From: Isochrysis galbana
Lineage: Eukaryota; Haptophyta; Isochrysidales; Isochrysidaceae
Length of the DNA: 64,000 nt
Reading direction: 5' to 3'
Assembly (NCBI GenBank): GCA_018136815.1
Contig: CM030931.1
Location: 8,482,557-8,546,556, forward strand
Part shown: positions 8,302 through 17,504 of the stretch, piece after piece
Layout: the number at the start of each line of letters is the position of its first letter
How positions within the stretch are numbered: position 1 is the stretch's first letter
Translations under genes and position numbers: made by a program
Notes under the pieces: generated by a model
What the model was told of the DNA's origin: nothing
Seen by the model: the letters and a program-made list of their open reading frames with translations, nothing else
The model's database searches: none

Positions 8302-9835
8302 CGCGCAAGGGTGCTCTAGAGGAGGAGCGAGGAGAGAGAGAGATAAAAGGTGTTTGACCTGGAACGCGTTTTGTTGTAGAGGACTTCTGTTAGATCTACT
8401 CCTTGTGGAGGGGGGAGGGAGAACGTAGTAGTGTCACGTCGTTGCCTCGTGAGCGCGCTAGCTTCATGATGTTCCCCTTGATCTACACGATACTTCTATC
8501 AATCACCGGGCCCCCTTGGGTTGGGGCCAAACATGGTATCCCTCCCGAGAGTCGAGAGTCGAGAGGGGTTCGCACCTCGCACCTCGCACCTCACACGACC
8601 TCACACCTGCTCACACCTCACACCTCACACCTCTCTCGCACGCGACGACTGTTTGGTGTTTGCTGGACCGCGCGCTCTCAGATTGTTTGCACAAGGTTGG
8701 ATCAAAGACTAGGGCGGTCCAACAGGGTTTTTACCCGGATCAGGGGATAAGGGGTGAAAAATAACAAAATAACAAAATGAGACACAATGAGACCATCTAC
8801 CATCTCAGGGTTGAGGAAATTTTTGAAATCTGTGAGGATTTTTATTCATCACGATGTTATCACAGTCACAGTAGAACGTAGACATATACTAGTATAATAT
8901 GTACTACTATATATAGACTTGTTTCACCCATGCCCATGGGGGGGGCCGAGCCGCCCCCCCTCCACTCCTCCATTGCTGTGGGCTGTGGGGGGGGAACCAC
9001 CCAGCACTTCTTGGCCATGCCCTATGCCCTATGGCATGCCAGGGCCACCATGCACAGCGCTGACAGCTGACCCACTCTCTCCCTGGCAGGTTCGCCTGTC
9101 TCGCTCGCCCTGGCCCGTCGTCCGTCGTGATCGTGGCCAGCCCATCGCCATCGCTCCAAACCCCCAAACCCCCTCCCCCCTGGCCCCTGGCCCCTGGTCG
9201 ACAGGCAGACCGGTGCAGCGTGGGGGCCCAGGAGCTCAGGCGCGCCAACGACCAACGAGCAACGAGGGAGAGGGAGAGGCAAGGGACAAGGATAAGGGAG
9301 GCCAGGGCCAAGACCGAGCCCCCTCTGCCCCTTGACCCTTGAGCTGGCCTACAGGCTACAGGCGGAGTCTCCAAGGGTCGCCAGTGGGCAGCTGCAAGCT
9401 GCAAGCCTGCCGCAGGCGTGCCATCGCGCGTGCCGCAGGAGAGGGGAGAGAGAGCGCGGACGAGAAGGGGGGGTGGGCGTGAGCGAGAGCGAGAGCTCCG
9501 CCCACCGAAAAATGGAGGATAGAGGATAGAGGATAGAGGTGTGAGTCTCGCGCCTGTTTCTGTTTCGTGTTTACAGGATAAGTCGAGAATGAAGAATGAG
9601 GCCGCCGCCAGCCCGGTAGGCGTGCGTAGGAGTGCCGTGTCCGCTCTCCATCGCCCTCGGGGGGGGGGGCGCAGCGAGGGCTGGGGCTGATTTTTTATGG
9701 TGCGTTGGGCCCCAAGCCCCAGCCACCTTCAGGGATACTAGCTAAAAATGTGTCCTATGTATCGTTATAAGCTCTAACGGTCCTCCGCTTCTTTCGCCAA
9801 AATTCCCATCGCTCTCCCCCTCGCCATCGCCGCCT
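8302..9835. other. Intergenic with GC-rich dispersed repeat
   Basis: 8575-8640 is a run of CACCTCACACCT minisatellite. 8925-9635 is a GC-rich dispersed repeat listed separately. A G-run at 9658-9669 and the short 5' leader of the sulfotransferase gene follow. No gene is seen. Confidence 0.5.
8925..9635 (+). repeat. GC-rich dispersed repeat, copy 1
   Basis: Blocks such as GGTCGACAGGCAGACMGGTGC, GGGAGAGGCAAGG, and GAGAGGGGAGAGAGAGCGCGG, closing in TTTACAGGATAAGTCG, occur in the same order at 43903-44345 (+). Weaker matches lie at 42230-42430 (+), 56050-56200 (+) and 61575-61870 (-). The association with LINE 5' modules at 42.0 and 55.9 kb suggests it is an internal untranslated part of that element family. 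ORFs here are compositional artefacts. Confidence 0.6.
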
Positions 9836-11748
9836 ATGAGGCTCCACCCGCCACTACTGCTGCTGCTGCTGCTGGCTGGCAGCGTGCCGGCGGCTGGCAG
9901 TGGCTGGCGGCGGCGGAGGAGGAGGCGGCAGCGTGCGCGAAGTGAGCGCGCGCGTACGCCCGTCCCAGAGCATGACGCCGGCGCTCTCGTGAAGGCGCCA
10001 CTCCCAAACTGCTCAGTCGTCTTCTTCCACCACATTGAGAAGACAGCAGGTACAACGCTCCGCACGGTGTTCCAGCGCTCGGCACAGCTGGGCGAGTTCG
10101 ATCTCTTCGCGTTCGTCAATCGGCAGCATCGTCTCTCGATGCAGATATTGCTCTCACACCTTGACCGGCTGATGAGCACGCCGGGCGGCCTCGAAAATTT
10201 GCGCCTTCTCGTGGAGATACACATAGGCGCTGACCTGTCGCACCCATACTTCTTCATGTACACGCTCCCGTCATTGCTTCTCGTCCGCTCCAGACTTCGG
10301 GCTGCGGGCTGCGCATGCAATTTCGTCTCTCTCCTGCGCTACCCACTTCTGCAACACCTCTCATGGCACGGCCATTTTTGCGCCGGCCGAGTGCCGCTGT
10401 GCTTTTGGCGCGGGGCAGCCAATTGCCAGACTCGTCTTGCTCTTGGCATCACCTGCCACGACAGCGCGTCTGTTCCCATCCTGCAAAACCACCACGAGAA
10501 AGCGGTCGAGAGGATGTGGGAGGCATTTGACTTGGTGCACGCGCCATCGCCTTGTCTGCTGTGCTCCAGCGCTTTTGACATGCGAGTGTTTATGTCACCA
10601 CGCCCAGACTCATTGTGGCCTCCCCCTCCATCCTTGCGCGCTCGTAGGTTGGTGTGACTGAGAACTTCGACGAGTTTCTGCTGCTGCTCGCCGACATGAC
10701 CGGCTTGCAGCACCCTGCCTACCGCATGCAGACGGTGGGGACGCACACGCTCGCTAGACAGCGGTCGCAGCGTGAGTGGACCAATCGCTCATGCGCTGCG
10801 CTTCTCGATGACCCGCCTGCTGACTTGCTCACTCTCATCTCCAAGCGGCTGGACGACTCGTCGCGAGGGAAGAGGCAGGGCGATCGGATGGAGTGCAATA
10901 CATATGGCCCTTGCCTCACGCCCGGTTTCACGATGGCGCAGCAGCGGCAGCGGGACGCGCCGTTTGATCGTCTAGCTTGTGGCCGCGTCAGCCCGCAAGA
11001 GGTGCTACGGAGGCTCTGCATGGGTCTGAAGCTTGACGAACGCGTATACTTTTCCGCACGCCAGCGTTTCGACGCGCTCGTGGCAGCGCACGCTCCATCA
11101 CTCCGTCGGCGTGTCGATGCCTTGCGAGCCGCAAATCAAGCTCTCAGCGAGCGGGCTGAGGCACAGGCAGCTGAGAGCATCAAGTTGCTCGAGGTGGCCT
11201 CGGGAACGACTTTGCAGCGGCACTACAAGCAAGGTTTGTGGGTCGTCGATGAGAGAGCGAGCTGGTACAAACCTCACGAGCGTGCTCGCTTCTCCTGCGT
11301 CAATTGCTCTGGGGATGTGGTGCCAGAGTTCGATTTCGGCGGCTGCTGGCCACTCTGGACGCAGTTTGCGCCGGACGAGCTGGCACTGCAATGCAGCCGC
11401 AAGTGGACTGCTGATCCCGGCGATCACAAGACGGCCGTGCAGCTGTATCGAGTGAGGAATGAGCCACTGCCTTGCTGGCAGACGTGCTGGCGGCCAATCA
11501 ATCGGTCGAGCTCTGCGGCTGTCATGTGGCGTGGAAACGATTCGTACAGCCGATCGTTGCAACATTGCACGGCAAGGTGCCCAAGCGCCATACCAGGAGC
11601 GGTCGGCGCTCGCGACTGGTGGGATACATGGAAGGCGGCAGTGCGCGACCTCGAGGTTACCTCTGAGGAGGCTCGCGAGCTGGCCGCATTGCGTTCGCAT
11701 TTCGGCCCTGAACGTGACATCGACCGCATGGTGGCAGGCGTATTTTGA
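9836..11748 (+). CDS. Secretory-pathway sulfotransferase, two exons
   Basis: Exons 9836-10534 and 10648-11748 join in phase 0 over a 113-bp GT-AG intron (GTGCAC...CTCGTAG), giving ...EAFDLVGVTENFDEF..., 599 residues. Residues 1-20 are a leucine-rich signal peptide or anchor followed by an Arg-rich stretch. FFHHIEKTAGTTLRTVF (~63-79) is the 5'-phosphosulfate loop of PAPS-dependent sulfotransferases, and NFVSLLRYPLLQHLSWHGHF supplies the 3'-phosphate-binding R/S. The VGVTENFDEFLLLLADMTG segment after the splice is the usual post-core helix of Golgi carbohydrate sulfotransferases. The C-terminal ~200 residues (Cys/Trp-rich) are not recognised and may be a lineage-specific glycan-binding part. 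An AATAAA lies at ~11961 in the 3' flank. The acceptor carbohydrate is unknown. Confidence 0.75.
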
Positions 11749-12097
11749 GTGGTGAGTGGTTTGAGGTGCTACTGCTCGTGAATAGCACTACTACTTCTAC
11801 CACAACCAGTCTGCAACCGTTTCTACTGCACGCCGCGAGCAGCCGACATAGGGGTAGGGGTGTAGCAGCGGCGGCGTCAGTGGCCCAAAAACTACTCGTA
11901 AAAGAATATTAATAATAGAGGCTTGAGCTTCATGGACATGCCCCGTTTCTTCTGGTGGAAATAAATAAAACTTGAACCTCCGACATCTAGTGGTTGCTGC
12001 AACCTAATGAAAGTTGCCTCTTGTGATTTCCATCGCCGGCGTGTGCTTGTTTTTTTATATTGGTTGAATATTTATATATTATATATGATTCACAGTC
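11749..12097. other. Sulfotransferase 3' flank; AT-rich
   Basis: Holds AATAATA and AATAAATAAAA (about 11908-11970), plausible polyadenylation signals for the upstream gene, then an AT-rich stretch (TTTATATATTATATATG) just before a LINE 5' module. No ORF of note. Confidence 0.45.
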
Positions 12098-12240
12098 CAA
12101 CCTACTTTTATAAGTGGGGTCAATGGGGGCCTCGCGCCCCCCTCTCTCCATCGCGGACACCCCCCGGGGTGGGCCCGTACAATCAACCCCAGCCCCTGCC
12201 CTTTGGCAGGGATTGGGCAATCAACACTCTGGCCTAGACC
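12098..12240 (+). mobile_element. LINE-family 5' module (hairpin + leader), solo
   Basis: Begins CCTACTTTTATAAGTGGG, which folds into a 7-bp stem with a TTAT loop, and continues CAATGGGGGCCTCGCGCCCC. It is nearly identical to 55874-56040 and close to 42043-42200. Unlike copy A it is not followed by ORF2 but runs straight into an LTR-retrotransposon protease frame. It is a truncated or recombined insertion. Confidence 0.65.
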
Positions 12241-12694
12241 CCTAGTGGGCGCGGGCCGAGACTCGCACTCCCACCCGTCAGTAGTCACCACCGCCTTGCT
12301 AGCCAACCTCCCGACGGACGCGTGCGTTGACCGACTAACGGATGCCGCGGTGTCACCTCTCCATGGACCGGACGGTCTACCTCTCATTACGCGAGACAAG
12401 GCTCGAATCATCTTCTCCGTAGGCGGCCGCCCCTTTCGTCACGTCTTCACCGTCATCGAGGGTAACCCGATGCTACTCCTGGGCAACGATTTCTTGGCTT
12501 CGCACGCCGCCTCGATTCAACTCGCTGCAGATAGCGCGGAGGGTTCGATCACCCTAGACACTCCGTCGGCGGCTGCACGCGCCTCGAAAGTTAACGTCCC
12601 CAACGACTCCACGCCACCCACGTTCCGAGTTTCGACATCTCCGATAACTGAGGTAGTGTTCCATCAAGTATGGACGTGTAACGAAACTGTTTGA
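12203..12694 (+). pseudogene. LTR-retrotransposon retropepsin fragment
   Basis: The frame downstream of ~12250 reads DRLTDAAVSPLHGPDGLPL..., FSVGGRPFRHVFTVIEGNPMLLLGNDFL. The VF.V....LLLGNDFL block is the C-terminal half of a retroviral-type aspartic protease (the ILG-D-L motif). The catalytic DTG half is missing. The frame then runs into foreign sequence at ~12655. Frames at 15900-16690 look like the continuation of the same polyprotein (protease-RT linker), so ~3.2 kb of other DNA seems to separate them. Confidence 0.6.
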
Positions 12695-12999
12695 GAGTAA
12701 ATTATTACACGTAAACTATCTCATATGTTTGAAAGTTTGCTCAGGACAGAGCCGCCCCCAGTGGATGTGATTGGATTGTGGTGAAGGCTCTCACGTGGCA
12801 GTGCGTCGCCGACTGGAGCTTTGGAAAGAAAAGGGAGTCGTAGATGCTCCATTCTGCTCCATTTCATGAATGTGCCATGCACCGTGATGTTGTATTTTTC
12901 AAGGCAGCAAAAAAATGCGAGTAGCCATGTCAAAAAAAATCGTGACGGGTTTTTAGGGTGTGTGCGAAAAGTTTTTTTACCCGTGATGTTACAGAAATG

Positions 13000-13275
13000 G
13001 CGTACCCGGTTTTCATTGACGACGCGCAGCTTGCCAATGAATGGAAGACCAGACACGGCAAGTGGCGTATTTTTTTGGCAGTGGGCATTGCCCTTCTTGC
13101 GGTTTTCGCAATCCCCCGCGGAAAGAGCGAACGCACGGCGTGCACCTCAGAACCAGTTGCTATGCGCACGCACGGCGCCCCCGCGGGGGGAACCGGTGCA
13201 CATCGCGTCATGCGCATGCACGGCGTGCGCATGGGTGATTGCAGCTCATCACACCTGTCCCCGCGAGAGATCTAA
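13000..13275 (+). CDS. Small single-span membrane protein in the accessory segment
   Basis: From the ATG at 13000 (an in-frame ATG also lies at 12958) the protein starts MAYPVFIDDAQLANEWKTRH and has one hydrophobic span, IFLAVGIALLAVFAI, followed by basic RGKS. It then runs into the GC-palindrome repeat, where the reading frame is probably fortuitous. The first ~45 residues look protein-like, and base use is unlike the GC-rich repeat that follows. No family is recognised. It could be the 5' part of a gene broken by the repeat. Confidence 0.35.
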   Translation, partial: AYPVFIDDAQLANEWKTRHGKWRIFLAVGIALLAVFAIPRGKSERTACTSEPVAMRTHGAPAGGTGAHRVMRMHGVRMGDCSSSHLSPREI

Positions 13276-13418
13276 CGCGCATGGCTCGTTTACGTATATG
13301 TGCGACCAGAGTGGCAGAGGGGAACAGCCGCTGTGCGCACGCACGGCGCCTCCGCGGGGGCGCCGGTGCACGGCGTGCTCGTGGGTGATACGATCTTGGC
13401 AAAAGAAAAACACGGGTG

Positions 13419-13427
13419 TATAAATAG
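13419..13427 (+). promoter_or_regulatory. TATA box, promoter module 1
   Basis: TATAAATAG within CTTGGCAAAA...CACGG-GTGTATAAATAGCCA, about 95 bp upstream of the ATG at 13522. The same context (CTTGGCAAAA, ACACGG, GTGTATAAATAGCCA) recurs at modules 2 and 3, and the downstream GACTGATGTCCCA...TTGACGGA block recurs at 38108-38135. This suggests duplicated promoters of one mobile system. Confidence 0.55.
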
Positions 13428-13521
13428 CCATTCCATAGCTCAACTCGACTGATGTCCCATGGTTGACGGATCGACATCTTGGACAAACCATGGGTTTTTT
13501 TCTCGATAGAGTTGTAGGGAT

Positions 13522-13914
13522 ATGTATCCGATGTATCCGCATATGCATGTATACTTTCGAGGAAACAACACAAGGGACAATATAATTGACGAGTACCGGA
13601 GGCGGCGGAACGACAGGCTAAAAGAAGTAAAAGACGTGGAGGATTACTTCGGAATGCAAAGACCAGGTGGTAATGACAAATACGACCTCATTGATATAAT
13701 GAAGAACATGAGGAGTGCCGGTTGGGACATAACGGCTTTGAATGACTACAATCTCTATCAAGAACAAATGCAGAGGGAGTTCGAAAATAGACGTCAATAT
13801 ATGCTGAGGGAGGTAGATGCCAAAGTTCTGGAATATATGATGAATGAAGGTTGGGATGTTACACTGCTACCGCGAAACACTGGCCCGTCCGTCTTCGGAA
13901 AATTCGATCTTTGA
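13522..13914 (+). CDS. Hypothetical 130-residue protein of the accessory segment
   Basis: A clean ORF starting MYPMYPHMHVYF, clearly lower in G+C than neighbours and rich in Asn, Asp, Arg and Tyr. It is predicted mostly helical: EYRRRRNDRLKEVKDVEDYF and YQEQMQREFENRRQYMLREV are amphipathic. Two related segments, MKNMRSAGWDITALNDYN and EYMMNEGWDVTLLPRN, look like an internal repeat (M...GWD[IV]T.L). It lies downstream of TATA module 1. The family is unknown. Its composition suggests origin outside the host genome, for example from a virus. Confidence 0.5.
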   Translation: MYPMYPHMHVYFRGNNTRDNIIDEYRRRRNDRLKEVKDVEDYFGMQRPGGNDKYDLIDIMKNMRSAGWDITALNDYNLYQEQMQREFENRRQYMLREVDAKVLEYMMNEGWDVTLLPRNTGPSVFGKFDL

Positions 13915-14040
13915 GTCCTCTGTCAGCGCCCACTCGAGCAAGCGGACGTCGCCCCGCTCGGCGGCCCACGCGCTGAGCTCTCGCCACGAGGGGCGATCGT
14001 CCTCGAAGACGGGCACGTACCAGAACACGGGGTGTATAAA
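13898..14040 (-). pseudogene. Ankyrin-like repeat fragment
   Basis: The minus strand reads FWYVPVFEDDRPSWRELSAWAAERGDVRLLEWALTED, with W-ELxAWAAERGDVRLLEWAL fitting one divergent ankyrin-type repeat of the kind common in large algal-virus and protist genomes. It is only about 47 codons, overlaps the end of the 13522 ORF on the other strand, and has no start or stop context. It is either a gene fragment or coincidence. Confidence 0.3.
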
Positions 14041-14043
14041 TAG
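14035..14043 (+). promoter_or_regulatory. TATA box, promoter module 2
   Basis: TATAAATAG in ACACGGGGTGTATAAATAGCCATGG, followed by ACATTCGATAGCTCAAC. The same downstream sequence (GTGGACATTCGATCGCTCAA) is at 38085-38105. No long ORF follows before the next repeat unit. Confidence 0.5.
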
Positions 14044-14326
14044 CCATGGACATTCGATAGCTCAACAGGTAGTGTTCCATCAAGTATGGACGTGTAACTT
14101 TGAAAGTTTGCTCAGGACAGCTAACGCATATGGCTCGTTTACGTATATGTGCGACCCGGGTGGCAGAGGGGAACAGCCGCTGTGCGCACGCACGGCGCCC
14201 CCACGGGGGCGCCGAGCCGTGCGCTCGTGTGATTGCAGCTCATCACGGGAGATCTAACGTACATTGTTTTACGCAATTGCGCGACGCGTGTGCTTGCAGC
14301 TCAATCTTGGCAAAAACAACACGGTG

Positions 14327-14335
14327 TATAAATAG
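14327..14335 (+). promoter_or_regulatory. TATA box, promoter module 3
   Basis: TATAAATAG in AATCTTGGCAAAAACAACACGGTGTATAAATAGCC shares its upstream part with module 1. Downstream only a short open frame is seen before ~14470. Confidence 0.5.
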
Positions 14336-14487
14336 CCACGTGACAATAATACAATGGATGTACAGCCACATCCGCTGTAAATCCAATGCCGGTGGTACTA
14401 GTCGTGGAATGCTTGTATGTGTTTCGCGACGGGTTTTACAAAAGTGCAGGTTTCAGATGGTAATCTGACGAGCGAGCAGTGGAGTTA

Positions 14488-14673
14488 TCACCGTTTTAGC
14501 TTGTTTTTTTGAACAATTCCTCCAATGACTATTATTACTGCGAAGATGAGTGCAAAGCTAATCATGATACCCAGGGGTACAAAAAAAAAACTTCTTAATA
14601 ATCTCACCGCGCGCGCGACCCTGACATCCTCTATCTGACAGCCGCGCCCGCATCCCTTCTCACTCCCTCGCAC
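14488..14673 (-). CDS. Short hydrophobic membrane peptide
   Basis: The last ~28 codons read PLGIMISFALIFAVIIVIGGIVQKNKLKR and then stop. This is a textbook single transmembrane segment with a basic stop-transfer tail. The upstream half is Arg-rich and may be non-coding, and an internal ATG (MISFAL...) would give a 25-residue peptide. The segment is AT-rich. An adjacent GATTATTAAGAAGTTTTTTT motif also occurs at ~16322 in the other orientation, so the piece seems to be a repeated mobile sequence. Function unknown. Confidence 0.35.
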   Translation of the reverse strand: MRGSEKGCGRGCQIEDVRVARAVRLLRSFFFVPLGIMISFALIFAVIIVIGGIVQKNKLKR

Positions 14674-14816
14674 TCGCCTCGCGGCTCGTCCCCTTGTGCT
14701 CTACTTAGGGGCCCAGTACTCGGGGTTTCCAGTGGCAGGCGGCATGCACCGATCCCCGACGGTCGACTCCTCGGCCTTCCCTCGCGCCATCGAGCGATCG
14801 GCTTCTGTTGGGGTAT

Positions 14817-15800
14817 TTAAGGTTGGGGTTACCTTAAGTGTCGGACTTGGGGTTATGTATGTACCGGGTCGACGCTGTTGGGGTTGTTTTTTTTTGGGGG
14901 GGGGGGGTGTGAGGTGTGGTGTTCGTCAGGTTTTCAGGCTAACTTTCCCGCTATGTCGAGTGCGTGTGCCACCAGGGACAGATTCACGCTCATCGCGAGG
15001 ACACCTTTGTCGTTCACCTTAAATATTGGGGCGCTAAGATCCCTTGCGTCCTTAATCTTAGGTTTTCTGCCTCTGGAGGCTTGGTGCGTACGTGCCGGCG
15101 AGGTTTTGTTAGAGGCTTCAAGGCCCCGTACGAGGATCGTGAATCTGGTCAAGGTACGTTCGATGACGGGTACATAGTGGAAGGGGTGATTGTCGTATTC
15201 GACTTTGTAGAAGTCGCTTATTATGTATCTCCATGCTACTATGTATAGGGTTTTGAGGCTATCGGGCGTCGGTGTACCCGGGTATGCGAAGAGTCTGTCC
15301 TTTATTTTCTGTGTCGCTGTCCTTTTGCGCTCCGGCGTGAAACCCGCTACCGCTTCTATGGTCTCGAAGATTGGCTTCGTGGCTGTGCACCTAGCTAAGT
15401 GGGTCGAGCTCTCGTGATATTTTCCGCATAGTCTGCAGGTATTCGTGGTCGCCATGGCGTGGCGGTTTCGCGTACATATCCTCCTGTGGGTGATGTGTTT
15501 GAAGTGAGGGTGTTTGTCCGTGTGTTTTAGAAGGGGTAGGGTGTATAAGCTGGCCACGTGCTTCCACTCCTCGTGGGTTAGGTTGATCCTTCGGGCCCAT
15601 GCCTCGCGTGCCGGCTGGGGCTTGTTTTCGGTTGTGTTTTTCTCTAGCACCCGTGTTATGTCCGAGACCGTGGTGAGGTCTAGGTGCGTTTTGCCGTCCA
15701 TTGTGTATTCGTCCGCTAGCGGGTATTCCGCGTATTTGGGGCCTTTCAACCCTCCGCGAAGGGTGTTATTGTCATCACGGGTAAAAAACTTTTCGCACAC
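14817..15800 (-). mobile_element. LINE-like retrotransposon copy B, 5'-truncated
   Basis: Contains the ORF2 C-terminus at 14934-15800 (289 codons). The first codons (CEKFFTRD) come from the flanking accessory sequence; LINE homology begins near RGGLKGPKYAEYPLADEYT, which aligns with KRLEYPLADEYT in copy C. The CCHC knuckle is intact (TCRLCGKYHESSTHLARC), followed by WRYIISDFYKVEYD. The 3' flank is a G/T-run region around 14890. The divergent 3' UTR suggests a different subfamily from copies A and C. No reverse transcriptase domain remains. Confidence 0.75.
14934..15800 (-). pseudogene. LINE ORF2 C-terminal region (zf-RVT type)
   Basis: An open 289-codon frame with knuckle C-x2-C-x8-H-x3-C at about residues 120-137 and a conserved ~130-residue tail. 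It is the C-terminal end of a LINE polyprotein without its catalytic part. The start codon used by the frame lies outside the element, so it is not a real gene start. Confidence 0.75.
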
Positions 15801-15899
15801 CCCAATGCCGGTGGTAGACCAAGAGCTGATTTGAACCTGATGTTGGACAGGATGTATACTAACTTTAAACTATACTTATATACTAAGTTTATACTGCAC

Positions 15900-16690
15900 A
15901 GGTGCGCCGCCGAGCACGCCCAGGGTGGGGACAGTCGATGGCTCAAACAAGTCTGTCCCATATTCGATGGAACGCGGCCTTGCGTATCCCGCGAGTGAGA
16001 CCTGTGCCCTGGTCAGTACCTCGTCCACGAACCCGATCACCACCGACTTCTTCCGGAGTGCAGCCGCCCGCGAAACCGGCGCCAACCTAGCCCTCGAACC
16101 GCTATTCAACACCGCCGATGAATTCGCCGCCAAAGCGCCCGCGTCATGAGGCTCCGAGTACCTCCTATACACCCAGGATGGTGCACACCGTCTGCTGCAG
16201 GAAACCCCACCCACCCAGCCCCTAGGTAGAGCACGAGGGACGGGCCGCAAGGCAGGTGGCGGGGAGTTGAGAGTGGCGGGCGAGGCCGCAATCGTTAGAG
16301 AGCAGAGTCGCGCGCGCGGCGTGATTATTAAGAAGTTTTTTTTTAGCCCTACGAGAACACGAAGGCTACGCGATGCTAGTGGACCGTCTCCCTGTCCGCG
16401 ATGCCTTAGAGAACCCACCACTCGTTCGCCCTCAAGTCGAGCTTCCGCGTGAGGACCACACGGTGGCGGTCACCGTGATTAACTTCGAGCACAAAGCACA
16501 AGGCCCTTCATATCCCATCTTTCCATCCGGTAGCCTCACTCCAAGTTCGATTCCAAATACACTCCGGAACCGGCCGGAGCGAAGGAGCCGACGAGTCGCC
16601 AGACGTGATCGAGTCGCTCACTAACCCTCAACGAGAACTTCTCGAGTCCGCCAAGATCGATCCGGAGGGCCACCCGCCGCGCCCTTTTCT
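15900..16690 (+). pseudogene. LTR-retrotransposon protease-RT linker, broken frames
   Basis: Frames read VDRLPVRDALENPPLVRPQVELPREDHTVAVTVINFEHKA (16373-16500) and LTNPQRELLESAKIDPEG (~16617-16670). The 'LPVRD.LENPPLV....VAV.V.N' pattern is the linker between protease and reverse transcriptase in Ty3-type pol, and the second block resembles the short segment before RT. An upstream frame (15925-16149) may be part of the same polyprotein. Stops and frame changes interrupt it, and RT itself is missing. It probably belongs with the retropepsin at 12.2-12.65 kb. Confidence 0.5.
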
Positions 16691-16759
16691 ACGTCCTCCG
16701 TCCCTCCGATTCGCGTTCCGTGCCACTCTCCCGTCCATTTCTCATGCCCGTCATATGCC

Positions 16760-17003
16760 CTCCCCGTGAGCCCGTTCCGGGCTCCCCGGATGGACCGTGC
16801 GCCGCGCTAGCCGCCGGTGCGCCATCGCGGCTCGTTTCCAAGGAGGAAACGAGCTTCGCTCCGACAAAGGCAAGCCGCCTCGCACGCGCGTTTTGCCAGC
16901 GTCTGGTCCATGGGGACTGGGGAGCCGCCCTCAGCGGGGGGGCCTGAGGAGAGGAGAGTCGCGCCGGCACGCTCCATCGCAACCACTATAAAGTTAGTTG
17001 TTA
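16760..17003 (-). mobile_element. LINE-family 5' module (minus), solo
   Basis: On the minus strand, CAACTAACTTTATAGTGGTTGCGATGGAGCGTGCC is the family 5' end (hairpin plus MERA start), here followed by diverged GC-rich leader. On its outer side (17003-17016) the plus strand reads ATCTTCAGATGG, which resembles the family 3'-terminal motif, so two elements may abut here. Confidence 0.55.
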
Positions 17004-17504
17004 TCTTCAGATGGTTATTGTAACGTCCTATATGATGGAGCTTTGCGCACTCAACTGTAGCGAAACACGCCGTTCAAATGTGCTTCAAGCCGCCTCTTAA
17101 GAGATACTCAAGCTATCGACCCCGTGCTTGAAGTTGGCTTGTGATGCTCGCGTACAGCGGTGGCACCACGGGAGCGTCTCGCCTGAATGATACCCCTTTG
17201 TATCGGCAGAAACGAGCTTTGGGAGGGGTCCGTATGGACTTGGTTGGCCAGAGAGCCGTCAACCTCAAGCCGCCCGTGAGAAATTTCTCGAGGTGTTGTA
17301 TTTTCTTGGCGCAGCCTATGCGACAAATGCCCGTGTGGAAGACACGTTCGGGTCCAATGTTTAGTGAGCAAGTGAAGATCGTCCACACGTTCTTCGTCCA
17401 CTTGCTTAAGGACATCAAGAGCTCGTCGTCTATTTCCGAGCAAAGACTTAGCGTGCGTACATCATCGGTTCCGCACGTATACGATGCAATCCGCGATCGC
17501 ACGT
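17004..17504. other. Intergenic / NOP9 3' flank
   Basis: No recognisable domain in any frame. Short antiparallel ORFs at 17108-17596 are shadows of each other. It may include the NOP9 3' UTR. Confidence 0.4.

Larger units (their letters stand above)
12655..14480. other. Virus- or plasmid-like accessory segment with repeated promoter modules
   Basis: The segment differs from its surroundings: AT-richer small ORFs, three near-identical TATA modules (13419-13427, 14035-14043, 14327-14335), and GC palindromes built on GCGCACGCACGGCGCC/GCGGGG (13175-13215, 13335-13375, 14180-14215). A 30-bp direct repeat starting GTAGTGTTCCATCAAGTATGG is at 12653 and 14070, each followed by GAAAGTTTGCTCAGGACAG. 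The same palindromic family recurs as tandem units at 37600-37980. A sequence GTGTGCGAAAAGTTTTTT..ACCCGTGATG at ~12958 occurs inverted at ~15776-15804. I recognise no replication or capsid gene, so 'endogenous viral element' is only a hypothesis. Confidence 0.4.

Noticed and set aside
13100-14260. CRISPR-like array in the repeated palindromes
   Set aside because: Units are irregularly spaced, with no uniform spacers, in a eukaryotic genome.
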